From Thelonectria olida (lineage: Eukaryota; Ascomycota; Sordariomycetes; Hypocreales; Nectriaceae), in assembly GCA_020736575.1 (NCBI GenBank), contig JAGPYM010000033.1, positions 310,001 through 374,000 on the forward strand: a stretch of 64,000 nucleotides of DNA. Reading direction: 5' to 3'. Positions 11,327-22,099 of the stretch are shown piece by piece (the stretch's first letter is position 1; the number at the start of each line of letters is the position of its first letter). The translations under genes were made by a program, and so were the position numbers. The notes under the pieces are model-generated. The model was not told the DNA's origin, made no database searches, and saw nothing but the letters and a program-made list of their open reading frames with translations.

Positions 11327-12050
11327 GTTATATGAAGCAGTGAAGAAGTGGTACCAGATAGAGAAGAGACGTGAATGAACTTGTTGAAATGCTCCACGAA
11401 GGAGCGGCAGGTTCTCTAGATATAAGCCTGGAGGTGTAATAACTAGTTGCTATCCCACAATTGAAAATTACCCCGGACTACCCCGCGTTGCGCTAACGCT
11501 GATCTGTTTAGTAGATTCCCCGCCCGGCAAACAAATGTCACTTCTTCAACTAGGGGCAACTTACTAGCCTGGCTTGGTGTTGGCTCACCCAATGGTCTCG
11601 GCCTTCTGGCCTCCGATGTGCAAAGTGAAAGAGTATCGTATTGCTGTGAGAGAAGCTACGATATCCATAGAATAGAACTGATGTCTTCTAGCCCTTCGAG
11701 TCCCGATGTCTTGACAATATCGCTGAACATGGGACGATAAAGATTAACCTAACCCATCCTCATAGTTTCCCTCTAAGCTACAATGACCAACCCATGACCA
11801 CTGGTTGGTGTGAACGCATTCAAGTGCGCCCGTATGTCTAGGTTGCCAGCCCGTGGTTCGTCCGGATAGGTACGGACCCTTCCGGACCGGGGTGGGTATT
11901 ACTGGCCCGGAAGCTGGACTGAGGGCGTCGTTCGATAGGGGCCTCGGAGTCCAGCCATTCCTATGAAGTGGGAAACTCTGAGCGTGCATTGCAATACATT
12001 GGCCATGTGCTCATGAGGTGGATAAAGCACATTTTCTAAAACAGTCTTAA
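11327..12050. other. intergenic 5' region of the symporter gene
   Basis: About 720 bp of ordinary composition upstream of the symporter. No gene is recognised. The promoter of the minus-strand symporter must lie here, but I see no regulatory motif that I can defend. Confidence 0.5.
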
Positions 12051-13170
12051 GTAGGACTATTGGGTTTTTAATAGACGTAGAGTTTAATAATTTAACTCTA
12101 TTAAAAGTAGTTAAAAATTCACTTTTTAATTAAAAATAAAAAATAAAAATAACGGTTTTAAAAGTAAATAAAAATAGTAATAGGAAAAATATAATTTTAT
12201 ATATAAAATAAATTTTACAATTAGTAATTTTAAATATTATATAAATATTTAATACTTTTTACTATTTTACTATTTTATTTTGTTTTTTTTATTTAAATAC
12301 TTTTAAAATTTATTTAAAATTTATTTTAATTTTTTTTAATTTAATTTATTTAAATTAAGCTTATTATATTTTATTAAATTAGAAAAATAATTAAAATTAT
12401 TAATTTTCGTTTTAATAAAATAATAATTGAATTAATTTTTATTAATTTTTTTAATTAAATTATCTATTTTAAAAATATATAAATCTTTTACTAAATATTA
12501 AATAGTCTATTATTTTTATTATTTTATAAGATTATATTATATTTAATTAATAGAAAGTTAGCTATTTTACTTATTATATATTATAATATTAAATAAATTA
12601 TAAGATTTAAAATTAGGTAACAAGGTACTTTTATATTAAAAAGTTAAAATACATCTTTTTAACTAAGTTTTATTTAATAGCAAGTTTTATTTTAATATTT
12701 AATATAAGTTTTATTAAATAGCTTATTATTTTAAAAATAAAACTCAAGTTTAATTTATATAAATTTAGTATATATATTTAAATTATTAGCTTTATTAAAA
12801 TACAATATCATATAAAATAAATTGTATAATATTATTTTTATTATTAATATTTAATATATATATATATTTATTATATATATTTTTAAATTTATTATTAAAT
12901 TTAGTATATTAATTAACAAATAATAAAATTAAAAGTTAAAATTTATTATATAAATATATATAAATGTATAATATTTAAAATTTTCAATTATAATTTTTAA
13001 ATAAATATATTTAATAAGGAAAATATTTTCTTTTTAGGTATTATATATAATATAGCTAATTAATAAGTTAACTATATTTTTAAATAACTTTTCCCTATTT
13101 TCTAGAGCTAGATATAGCTGGTTTAAAATGTAGTAATTTAGCTATTATTAGTAGTATTAGGGTATTAAAC
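12050..13170. repeat. second AT-rich decayed block
   Basis: Very AT-rich sequence without coding content, similar in texture to 4.6-9.2 kb and consistent with RIP-degraded mobile DNA. Only weak similarity to the ~900-bp repeat is visible (ACAATTAGTAATTTTAAATATTATATAA near 12215 resembles its right end), so the parent element is not identified. It abuts the 3' end of the regulator at 13220. Confidence 0.7.
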
Positions 13171-13219
13171 TCTAGGTCCCGCGATAACCCGGTGGTCCTG
13201 CTTACAACTGACTCTCCAG

Positions 13220-15700
13220 TTATGCAAAGCCAGGCTCCTCCGGTTCCAGATCAGGGAGACTCCAGAAAAAGTTGAGTGAATCAACATCTAGCCCTAAAGA
13301 GACCTGATCACATCCTCCGCTGAATGGGGCGATGCTGGAATCAAACGGAAGCGATACCCATGCGTCACCCCCATTGCTGGCATCGAAACCGACAAAACCC
13401 AGGTTGTATTCGGGCTGCTGCCTATCCAGGCTTGTCATGTACGGATCTGGCCCATAGGCTTCACCTTCACCATTGCTAACGCCGCTAGGTAGTACAGCCC
13501 GAGCAGGTTGCTCGCCAGAAACCTGACCTCGAGCCGCGGTAAGATGCGCTCGAAACTGAGTTGTATGCTTCTCAATGAGGGCAGCATATCTCAACGCGAA
13601 GTCCATGTCGTCCGGAGGGGATGAATTTAGCGTGGAGGTACACTGATCCAAGATATACAAGGCTTCGTTCACGTCCGTGTGAGTAGAACCGACGCTGAGT
13701 GCTTTGAGCAGAAAAACAGAAGAACTAATGACGCTGATCTTTATACGGGCTGGTGCGCACGGAAGCTGGGTCTTGAAAGCACTCATAGTCGCAATGTGGA
13801 GGACTTTTTTAGTGTCTGAAATGACCTCCTGCAAGAATCTTGCATCTTTCGGAGTTATGAACGATGACAACACCTCGTCTGGATTCGCGTTGGCTGTCGT
13901 GAAGCCAGCTGAAGATGCTCTCGCCACTACTGCTTGGATTGAGATGGCACCAGTGCATGCCTTAAGATGATAAAACTCAATGAGTAGGGTATCTCGAAGA
14001 GGCTCATTCATGTCTGTATTTCGGGGTCAGCTAAATGGTAGATATGGCCACAGGGCTCACATGGCTTTCTTCACCTTTGTCAATAGAATCGAACTTCTGT
14101 TGCCATTTTGATAGCGATGTTGCAAAGTGTTCCAGAAGGTCTGCATAATGATCACCCAGAACCTGGCTTTGAAGATGTGCTGCACTCTGGAAGAACATGG
14201 ATGAAGCTGTACGCGATAGTTGGGTCAGCTCCAGACTCAGATCCATGTAAGCCATCCAAGAGCGATGAGCCAGCTCGCTCGTGTTCTGCTTCGGCAAGCG
14301 GGAAGCATTGACAGAGATGCTTTCTGGAAACACGGAGGGATAGCTTAATCTGGTGGCTGTTTGTGTCACATAGACGTAGAGAAGCTTTTGTGCTCGGAGC
14401 CCGCGAAGTACTTCCGAGTCCGTTGCCCGTGAAGCCTCAGGTTGTTGGTTGGAGAGCACTCCGAGTTCATATGCCAGGTTATTTGCCATGCCTAATAGCA
14501 TCCAAGACATCCTATTTGCCCTCTTGGCCGGCTCGAAGACGTCATCCCGCCACCTGATGAGTGGCGTCTCATTGTTCATGGTCCTGCGGTTTACAGGGTC
14601 ATAACCGGGAGATATGAGCAATCCGTCCCAGCCATCAGTTTCTGGTGGGAAGTGCAAGGCTCGAGGATGCCAATCTGATATCAGCATCAAGCTCTCAACC
14701 GTGCCAATTGCCCTGGTTTTCGATGTTGATGTTTTTTCTTGGCCTAATAGAATTCGTTTGACTAGGACTTCGCAATGACTCCAAAGGCGTTGGTGCACAT
14801 AGTGACTTCTAGAAGTCCCGCCAGCTCCAGGAAGCATGAAAAAACGTGAGGATATCATCAGAAGAGTGCAACATAGCATGGCCTCCTCGTAAACAAGACG
14901 TGCATGGGCTGCGTGGTCACGGAACTGGTCTAGAATTATAGGAGTGAGAGGGGCTAGTTTCTCAAAGAAACTGCTACTGTTAATTCGCTGACGATCACCA
15001 GGAAAGGGACGTTTTAAGCTTACAGGTCGATGTAGGTGACAGCTTCCTGGCCTGTAAACCAGCCCTGGCGAACAAACCGACATTTATCCCACATGTCGAG
15101 AGTAGCATCATCAGGCTCTGACAAGGCCGTGATTGTATAGCCCAGCCCATGGGACCCGCCTGATACCACTTTTGGGCCGGCAGTATGGACAATATTGGCT
15201 GATTGTTGCAGCCGAGAGGGAGAAGATCGAGCAACGCTGTGGTGTTGGCCAGCTGCGTCGGACAGGACATCCAATGCGTCGTTGGTTCCCGTAACAATAG
15301 TCGAGCGTACCCGGTCGTAGAGGGTTTGGTTCGTGTTATTTGGCGACTGCGTAAGGCTTGTGACCTCGCCTTGGAGCCCGTGATAGTCACTAAGCGTTAT
15401 GTCTAGGTTCTGAGGGGATGTGCTGGGCTGGCGAACTTCGTCGGCAAGGGGGCGTTGCTGGGACGCGGAGGGTTCAGCTTGCTTCGCTGTCGCATCTGGC
15501 TGGGTCCATTTGGGCGCTTCACGATGTTTGGGCGCCTTGGGGCGGCGATCAAACCGACATTCGCGATGTTCTCTCGCGCACTTGGAGCAAGGAGGCTTCT
15601 CTTTGATGATGCACCTGGACTTGCGCTCTCGACATGGGACGCACGCGACATAGCTTCGCTTGAACGATCGCCGATTACTGGAAGAGTCGGGGCTCTGCAT
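13220..15700 (-). CDS. Zn2Cys6 (fungal binuclear zinc cluster) transcription factor
   Basis: Exons 15700-15024, 14976-14075 and 14013-13220 give 790 residues. The zinc cluster is residues 20-48 with spacing C-x2-C-x6-C-x7-C-x2-C-x6-C (C20, C23, C30, C38, C41, C48), followed by a basic stretch and a Gln/Ser-rich linker. The middle-homology region (about 230-560) carries FTGQEAVTYIDL, LDQFRDHAAHARLVYEEAML, LLISDWHPRALHFP and LLGMANNLAYELG. The protein ends in an acidic/aromatic tail that could activate transcription. The start is the first ATG in frame; upstream in-frame codons have no ATG. It would bind CGG-type sites in the nucleus. The targets are unknown; the co-oriented symporter to the left is a candidate. 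Intron 2 (14014-14074) was placed by family alignment: HFATSLSKWQQKFDSIDK joins MNEPLRDTLLIEF. Confidence 0.9.
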
Positions 15701-15951
15701 TGCGTACGATTGTGGGGGATTTGGGAACTGACAGGTAGTTAGTCTCAACCAAGATACAATACTCCCCAGTTCATCATATCTTACTTCTGCGGGTGATCGT
15801 TTGTGCGAATCAACTTTGAGAGAAAGGCATATCCCGTAAATAATGTCCGCGCTTTTGAGGGGTTGACCATTTAGGCCCACGGGTACACTGGCAAGAGTGG
15901 GTTAACAAAATTCCGAGGGGGTTTTGTTTCCCCTCTTTCTAACACCACAAC

Positions 15952-15956
15952 ACCAA
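15952..15956. repeat. left target-site duplication of the Copia element (ACCAA)
   Basis: The five bases ACCAA directly before the 5' LTR are repeated directly after the 3' LTR at 22081-22085. Five-base duplications are normal for Ty1/Copia integrases. Confidence 0.9.
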
Positions 15957-16089
15957 TGTTGAGACCGTATGACTAAGATGGTCCAATCTGCTGCTGGCTG
16001 GGATGTGGATATTTAGTGAGCCGTGCTCCTCACAGACACATGTAACTTAGACCTTTCAATATCACCACATAACCCTTTTTGTTTCATCA
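15957..16089 (+). repeat. 5' LTR of the Copia element
   Basis: Begins TGTTGAGACC and ends TTTCATCA, giving the TG...CA ends normal for LTRs. It is identical to 21948-22080. At 133 bp it is short for an LTR. Transcription would start here; no clear TATA box is seen. Confidence 0.95.
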
Positions 16090-16105
16090 GGTTATGAGCC
16101 CGGAG
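16090..16105 (+). promoter_or_regulatory. primer-binding site, half-tRNA type
   Basis: Immediately after the 5' LTR stands GGTTATGAGCCCGG. It is complementary to the CCGGGCTCATAACC anticodon arm of an initiator methionine tRNA rather than to a tRNA 3' end. Several Copia elements are known to prime from an internally cleaved initiator tRNA, so this fits a half-tRNA primer. Confidence 0.7.
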
Positions 16106-16808
16106 GGCACCATCTTCCTCCAACCGCAAAAGCTGAGTGTCTTCTGTCTTCCATTTTACTTTCCCTGGACAGCACAAGAAGTCGAAAGACTTCCTTTCAC
16201 TGCGCATGCACATTCAGCTTACCTGGACCTACCTCCTTCTTTGGTTTTCGCAGAGTTTGCAAATCAGCTGATAAGATATGTCTAGAAATATCTCGAGAAG
16301 GAGCCTTTAACCACTGTGTCCAAGACACCAAATTCTAACCATCGGCCCCAAATCACCGAGGGATTCTCAGACCACAGCCTGGCCGATAAGCTGACAGATC
16401 TTGACCAGCCCCTCGGTCTGCCAGTCTTGACCTCGAGATGAACGGTATCACGCGAAAGTCGCCCGTGAGGACACGTCACGTCCCGTTATTTTTGTTCACA
16501 TTGCGAGGTGGAGCCAGCCAACGGCTGGAAAATCAGCCTACTCAGGCTGACTCAGATTATGCAAGACCGTCCGAAGTGGTGTGTCAGATGGTCGAAATCA
16601 GATTATTGCCCCCTCCCCAGACAATGGGAGTGACACTATCAATCTTACTCCTTCGGAGCGCGAATCAGATGACTCCGATCTAATAAAAACTCTTGCAGCA
16701 GAGATCGCCTAACGAAGACAAGAAGACTCCCAAACCCTCGATCTAAAACCTGTCGAAAGCTGTCTGTCCCCACTGTACCTCGATCACCAGCCTCTCGGAA
16801 AAATCGCA
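16106..16808 (+). other. untranslated leader of the Copia element
   Basis: About 700 bp between the primer site and the Gag-Pol ATG with no supportable coding frame. It presumably holds packaging and translation signals. Confidence 0.6.
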
Positions 16809-19800
16809 ATGTCACTTTCAAAGGAATCGCTCAACCTCGTTAGCAATTCCAGCACCATTCCAAAGCTGGAGCAAACCAGCCAGTGGCTGACCTGGAAGAG
16901 AGAAATGCTGGACCTCCTGGACATGTGCGGATACGGAGACCTTTTGACCAGGAACGCTCAACCACCAACAGAAGGGAACGACCTCACAACACAGATTGAG
17001 GCCTGGAGGAGCCGTCAGGATCGAGCATGCGGCGCCATCCGAAGTCGGCTCGGATACAACGCCCGAGTGTTCACCACGGGGATCCCAACGGCCCAAGGCA
17101 TGATTGGTCACCTCGAAACCCGTTACCGCCCCGTTGGAAGCGCCATCTTTCAAGAACTCGACCGAAGATACCAAGAACTCACTCTTGACTCTTGTGGTTC
17201 GGTTATGGAATATGCAAACAAGCTTCGTCAAGTAAGGGCGGAACTCTTAGAGATGGATGAAATCTGCCAGATTGGGGAACCACACTTTGTCAACAAGTTC
17301 CTCTGCGGACTTGGTCCAGACTATGAAGTCTTCCTCACTGCTTTCAATCAGAACCATAACATCCTTCCTATCCGAGATCCAAACAACCGCAACGTTATCC
17401 TCAATGAGGCCGTTACGTTCGAAACTGCTATCTTTGCCGCATCCCAAGAAGAGGACAGACAAAGAGGGGCCACTGCAAGGATTGCTCAAAGAGCCATGGT
17501 GGCCCAGGATACCTTAGGTTGTGGACACTGTGGAAGAAAAGGGCACAACAAGTCAACTTGCTGGAAACTTCACCCGGAACTCAGAAGGGAGCATGAAAAG
17601 ACAGGTCACGAGAGACGACAACGAAAAATGCAGAGACGGGAGAAGGAAAAGGAGAAGACGAATGATGAACCGGAATCCGCTATGGCTGCGACTCCTGCAT
17701 ACCTCCAACCTGATCAAGCGAGACTGGCTCTTTGGCAAAATGACTTCCAAGGTCACCTTGGATTAATTGGCTCGTCATTCGGACTTTCCGGATCTCAGGC
17801 ATCCCCCCAAGCTCGGGCCCTCGAACGGATCCATGTCTTGGATAGTGGTGCCTCCTCACACATTTTCTGCCGGTCTACGTACTTTACAGTCCTTCACAAG
17901 TACCAGGGACTCCCAATCAATGGCATTGCAAACGCAACAGTTATGCCAGGAGGACGTGGAACATACTCCCTCCGAGTGCAAGGACCCAAGGGGCCACAGA
18001 ATGTCACTCTCGAGAACGCTCTGTATGTTCCGGAAGGATGCTCAAACCTACTGTCCGTGTCAGCACTGGAGAAGAATGGGGCAGAAGTTCTTTTCCGAAA
18101 TGGGAAGGCAGTGGTCACAAACAAAGGAAAAGTCGTCCTCACCGCAACAAGGATCTCAGGCGTCTATGTGGTCGACGAAGCTGAGGAAGATCACTTTCAA
18201 ACCGCTTTGGCCTCCTTTTCAGTGGGAGACCCTCGACTGCATCTTTGGCACGAACGACTCGCACACTTGGGAGAGAGAAACATTAAGAGACTGATGAAGA
18301 TGTCTACTGGAATTCGACCGGACGAGTCTACATCAAACCCATGTGGAGCTTGCGTGCAAGGCAAACTCAAGGAATGCCCCCATGTTCGACCGATCAAGAA
18401 AGGAACTTACCCCCTGGAGTGTATTCATGCGGACATTGCCGGCCCCTTCCCGGAAGTGGGAGTAGACGGGAGCCGATACTGGGCCTGCTTTATTGATGAC
18501 TTTACTCAAATGTCCTGGGTATATCCAATCAAAGAAAAGTCAGAGTTCGAAGAATGTTTCCAGCATCTGTTGGAGCAGTTCGAAAGACCGGAAAGGCGAT
18601 GCCATTTCCTTCATCTCGATCGAGGAGGAGAAAATCGAAGCCACATCCTGATTATGTTCTGCCGGGACAGAGGAATTCATCTCTCGTACACAGCGACAGA
18701 GCAACACGAACAAAACGGATTGGCAGAGGTTCTCAATCGAATCATCATGGAAAAACTCACGCCCACACTGGTCAAATCCGGACTTGCTTTGAAATGGTGG
18801 CCATACTTCCTCAAGGCAGTGAACCACGTCCGAAATCTCTGTCCCACGGCGAGCATCTCCACCACTCCATACCAAGCCTGGTATGGAGATGTTCCTGATC
18901 TCAGCCACCTGCGAATCCTTGGCTCACGAGGATGGGCTCTACTTCCATCTTCTAAACGAAAGAAGATGCAATCCAGGAGCACTCCCTGTCAGCTTCTCGG
19001 CTATCAGGGTAGTACGAACTATTTTCTTCTTGACGAAAGGGGGCGAGTCTTTGTGTCTAACAATGTCGTCTTCTCTGAAAACATCAAAAGTGTCGAACCA
19101 ACACTCGACAATCTCACGCATCAGATGAGTGACCAGAGACCATTGCAACGACGACGGGTAGACAGAGAACAGAACACCGGCGTGGAAAATCCTGTCATTC
19201 TAGAACCGTCGCCGCTTCCGATCGCGTCAGGAGAGGCAAATGGAACTGAGGAGATTGGCCGTGGAGAGACGACCTCGGATGAGTCCTCAGTGGGAGATCC
19301 AGGATGGGATCTGGACCAAGAGTCAACCAGGTCGAGTATCCATGTTGCCACAGATGAGCACGAGGCGCCACCGGAAGCAACAGAACGGCACGCAGAGTCT
19401 CGGCTGCCCGAGAGATCGACCAGAGGACAGCTGCCATCGAGATACATACTGGCCAGCACAAACTTCGCCTTCCTCGCAACAATTGCAAGACAATTGTACC
19501 TAGTTGCTCGCGACATCGACCAGTCAGAACCAAGAACCTTCAAGGAAGCCACTCAGGGTCCTCATGGAAGACTCTGGTGGAGAGGACTGAAGGATGAACA
19601 CGGATCTCTAATCGAGAATGGTGTCTGGAACCTAGTTACGCTTCCACCAGGACGAAAGGCCCTTCGAGGCAAATGGGTGTTCAAGCTCAAACGAGGGGAA
19701 AATGGGGAGGTTCTGCGGTACAAAGCCCGCTTTGTCGTGAGAGGATTCGAGCAAAGGGAAGGAATTGACTTCAACGAAACCTTCGCCTCTGTTGTCAAGC

Positions 19801-21077
19801 CGATGAGCTACAAGATGATATTTGCCATCGCGGCGGCACTCGACTTGGAACTGGAACAAATGGACGTCAAGACAGCCTTCCTCTATGGCCTCGTAACTGA
19901 GGAGATATACGTGGAACAACCCGAAGGATTCGACGATGGAAGTGGGAGAGTCTGTAAGCTCTTGAGAGCATTATATGGACTGAAGCAAGCTCCAAGGGTG
20001 TGGTACGAGACCCTCTCGACCTTCCTCGAGACACTCGAGTTCAAGCCTTTACTTTCAGACTTGGGGGTCTTCGTGAAAGGTCACACGTTCATTGCGGTGT
20101 ATGTGGACGATCTGCTTATTGCTGGACCCTCCAAGGACGAGATCGTAGCAGTCAAGCAAGCTCTGTGCAACAAGTTCAAGATGACAGACCTGGGCCCATG
20201 CAAATATTACCTAGGCATGTCCTTGAGAAGAGACAGGGCGAACCGATCGATTTCCTTGTCGCAGACAACGTACCTGGAGAAAATACTTCGAGACTTTGGA
20301 ATGGATCAATGCGCCCCTAATGCCACGCCAGTTGCCACAAGCAAATTCGGCGAACCAGACTCCGACTACAAGGCAACCGATGAACTCAAGCAGTGGTATG
20401 CGAAGGCGATTGGATCCCTGATGTATCTCATGCTTGGGACGAGACCCGACATTGCCTTTGCCGTCTCTCTATGCAGTCGACACCTGGGAAACCCAACCAA
20501 CGAACATCAGACCGCTGTCAAGCGTATCTTTCGATATCTCAAAGGATCCAACAATCTGGAACTGATGTACCAAGGAAAGCTGCAACCTCTTCTCGGCTAC
20601 ACCGACTCGGATTGGGCGGGAGATCTGGAGACTCGAAAGTCAACGTCTGGATACGTGTTCAACCTTGGCACGGGCGCTATTAGCTGGAGCTCGAAGAGAC
20701 AAAGGACTGTTGCCCTGTCCTCATGTGAAGCAGAATACATGGGGCAAACGGGAGCAGCGAAGGAAGCAGTCTGGTTGCGAAGCCTTCTCCAGGAACTGTT
20801 GAAAGAGTACAGGGAGGTCCCAGAACTGAAGACAACTGTGATCTTTGGGGACAACCAAGGAGCGATCGCAATGTCGAAGAATCCCCAGTTCCATGCAAGA
20901 ACCAAGCATATTGATATTCAACATCATTACTGCAGGGAGAAGGTCAATGATGGAATCGTTGACTTCCAGTACATTCCAACAGGCAAGCAGGTCGCTGACG
21001 GGCTGACGAAGGCTTTGCCGAAGGATCGCTTCTTACTATTTCGGGAAGCTTTGGGTCTCAAAGAACGACGATTGTGA
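16809..21077 (+). CDS. Copia Gag-Pol polyprotein
   Basis: An uninterrupted frame of 1422 residues. Domains in order: UBN2-type Gag (about 20-230); a CCHC zinc knuckle (CGHCGRKGHNKSTC, about 238-251); an aspartic protease with the DSGASSH active site (near 344); a GAG-pre-integrase zinc region (H..H..C..C, about 475-525); integrase with the catalytic Asp in HADIAGP, Asp in HLDRGGE and Glu in EQNGLAE (about 540-710); reverse transcriptase (about 930-1170) with YGLKQAP and the catalytic YVDD near 1098; and RNase H (about 1260-1400) with DSDW, SSCEAEY, DNQGA and HARTKHIDI. All key residues are present, so it could be active. The order PR-INT-RT-RH defines Ty1/Copia. The Gag-Pol product is made from one frame without a visible frameshift or stop, so Gag excess would need another mechanism. 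Confidence 0.97.
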   Translation: MSLSKESLNLVSNSSTIPKLEQTSQWLTWKREMLDLLDMCGYGDLLTRNAQPPTEGNDLTTQIEAWRSRQDRACGAIRSRLGYNARVFTTGIPTAQGMIGHLETRYRPVGSAIFQELDRRYQELTLDSCGSVMEYANKLRQVRAELLEMDEICQIGEPHFVNKFLCGLGPDYEVFLTAFNQNHNILPIRDPNNRNVILNEAVTFETAIFAASQEEDRQRGATARIAQRAMVAQDTLGCGHCGRKGHNKSTCWKLHPELRREHEKTGHERRQRKMQRREKEKEKTNDEPESAMAATPAYLQPDQARLALWQNDFQGHLGLIGSSFGLSGSQASPQARALERIHVLDSGASSHIFCRSTYFTVLHKYQGLPINGIANATVMPGGRGTYSLRVQGPKGPQNVTLENALYVPEGCSNLLSVSALEKNGAEVLFRNGKAVVTNKGKVVLTATRISGVYVVDEAEEDHFQTALASFSVGDPRLHLWHERLAHLGERNIKRLMKMSTGIRPDESTSNPCGACVQGKLKECPHVRPIKKGTYPLECIHADIAGPFPEVGVDGSRYWACFIDDFTQMSWVYPIKEKSEFEECFQHLLEQFERPERRCHFLHLDRGGENRSHILIMFCRDRGIHLSYTATEQHEQNGLAEVLNRIIMEKLTPTLVKSGLALKWWPYFLKAVNHVRNLCPTASISTTPYQAWYGDVPDLSHLRILGSRGWALLPSSKRKKMQSRSTPCQLLGYQGSTNYFLLDERGRVFVSNNVVFSENIKSVEPTLDNLTHQMSDQRPLQRRRVDREQNTGVENPVILEPSPLPIASGEANGTEEIGRGETTSDESSVGDPGWDLDQESTRSSIHVATDEHEAPPEATERHAESRLPERSTRGQLPSRYILASTNFAFLATIARQLYLVARDIDQSEPRTFKEATQGPHGRLWWRGLKDEHGSLIENGVWNLVTLPPGRKALRGKWVFKLKRGENGEVLRYKARFVVRGFEQREGIDFNETFASVVKPMSYKMIFAIAAALDLELEQMDVKTAFLYGLVTEEIYVEQPEGFDDGSGRVCKLLRALYGLKQAPRVWYETLSTFLETLEFKPLLSDLGVFVKGHTFIAVYVDDLLIAGPSKDEIVAVKQALCNKFKMTDLGPCKYYLGMSLRRDRANRSISLSQTTYLEKILRDFGMDQCAPNATPVATSKFGEPDSDYKATDELKQWYAKAIGSLMYLMLGTRPDIAFAVSLCSRHLGNPTNEHQTAVKRIFRYLKGSNNLELMYQGKLQPLLGYTDSDWAGDLETRKSTSGYVFNLGTGAISWSSKRQRTVALSSCEAEYMGQTGAAKEAVWLRSLLQELLKEYREVPELKTTVIFGDNQGAIAMSKNPQFHARTKHIDIQHHYCREKVNDGIVDFQYIPTGKQVADGLTKALPKDRFLLFREALGLKERRL

Positions 21078-21081
21078 AAAC

Positions 21082-21815
21082 GTGCAAAGATGGGCATGGA
21101 TGGGAGACCTACCATGGACAGACAGGAGACCCACAGATCCAAGATTGCACTGAGCGTGAGGAACGTGCAAAGATGGACTGAAGTGGGAGACCTACCATGG
21201 ACAGAAGACCCATGGACTCAAGATTGTACCTGAGTTGAAAAGAGCGTGCAAAAGTGGGCTTCAGTGGGAGATCTTCTATGGACGGAAGAAGACCCATAAG
21301 TTCAAGATTGCACTGGACTGAGAGGAAAGGTGCAAAGATGAGCTTTGGTGGGAGATCTTCTGCGGGTAGAAGAAGACCTGCGATCCCAAGATTGCATGGA
21401 TTCGCGAGAAGGTGCAAAGATGGGCTTCAGCGGGAGATCTTCTGTGGACAAAAAGAAGACCCACGGGCTCAAGATTGCACTGGACTAGGAAGAAGGTGCA
21501 AAGATGAGCTCAAGTGGGAGATCTTCTATAGTTAGAAGAAGACCCATGGGTTCAAGATTGTACTGGACTGGGAAGAAGGTGCAAAGATGAGCTTAGAGGG
21601 AGATCTTCTGCGGACAGAAGAAGACCTGTGGTCGCAAGATTGCGCTGTATTGAACAGAGCGTGCAAAGATGGGCTTCAGTGGGGGATCGTCTGTGGACAG
21701 AAGAAGACCCATGGTTTTAAGATTGCACTACCGAGAAAAAAGGTGCAAAGATGAACCTAGGTGGGAGATCTTCTGCGGATGGAGGAAGACCCACTGCCCC
21801 AAGATTGCATGGAGC
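21082..21815 (+). repeat. nine ~82-bp tandem repeats in the Copia 3' region
   Basis: A unit starting GTGCAAAGATGGGC, running through GTGGGAGATCTTCT and AAGAAGACCCATG to CAAGATTGCACTGGAC, begins at about 21082, 21164, 21246, 21329, 21411, 21494, 21577, 21660 and 21741. Each unit contains a GTGGGAG word like the purine tract just before the 3' LTR (GAGTGGGAG at 21939-21947). Units differ by substitutions, so the array is not brand new. It may hold extra priming or regulatory sites, or be slippage during reverse transcription. Confidence 0.9.
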
Positions 21816-21947
21816 TGTCAAGAATTTCCAAAGTGCCTGAGTCGAGATGGCTCTTTCCCTGCAGTTTTCACCCACGAAGGTGTTTTTGGGGTTTTAACGA
21901 GACTCGACAGGCCTGCACATGAAGTCCAACAGCAGCTCGAGTGGGAG

Positions 21948-22080
21948 TGTTGAGACCGTATGACTAAGATGGTCCAATCTGCTGCTGGCTGGGATGTGGA
22001 TATTTAGTGAGCCGTGCTCCTCACAGACACATGTAACTTAGACCTTTCAATATCACCACATAACCCTTTTTGTTTCATCA
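21948..22080 (+). repeat. 3' LTR of the Copia element
   Basis: Identical to the 5' LTR at 15957-16089; followed by the ACCAA duplication at 22081-22085. Confidence 0.95.
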
Positions 22081-22099
22081 ACCAAAGCAGTGGGAATGC

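Larger units (their letters stand above)
15957..22080 (+). mobile_element. complete Ty1/Copia LTR retrotransposon
   Basis: A 6.1-kb element bounded by two 133-bp LTRs that I find identical base for base and flanked by ACCAA duplications. Order: 5' LTR, primer-binding site, ~720-bp leader, a single long Gag-Pol frame (16809-21077), a 3' region of nine ~82-bp tandem repeats, a short purine-rich tract (GAGTGGGAG) and the 3' LTR. The frame is intact and the GC content is ordinary, unlike the decayed repeats elsewhere in the window. Identical LTRs and an uninterrupted frame indicate recent insertion, after or out of reach of RIP. It lies just upstream of, or within, an older Tc1/mariner remnant. 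Confidence 0.95.

Noticed and set aside
17553..20927. Many minus-strand frames opposite the Copia polyprotein
   Set aside because: They are shadows of a strongly coding plus strand with clear domains.
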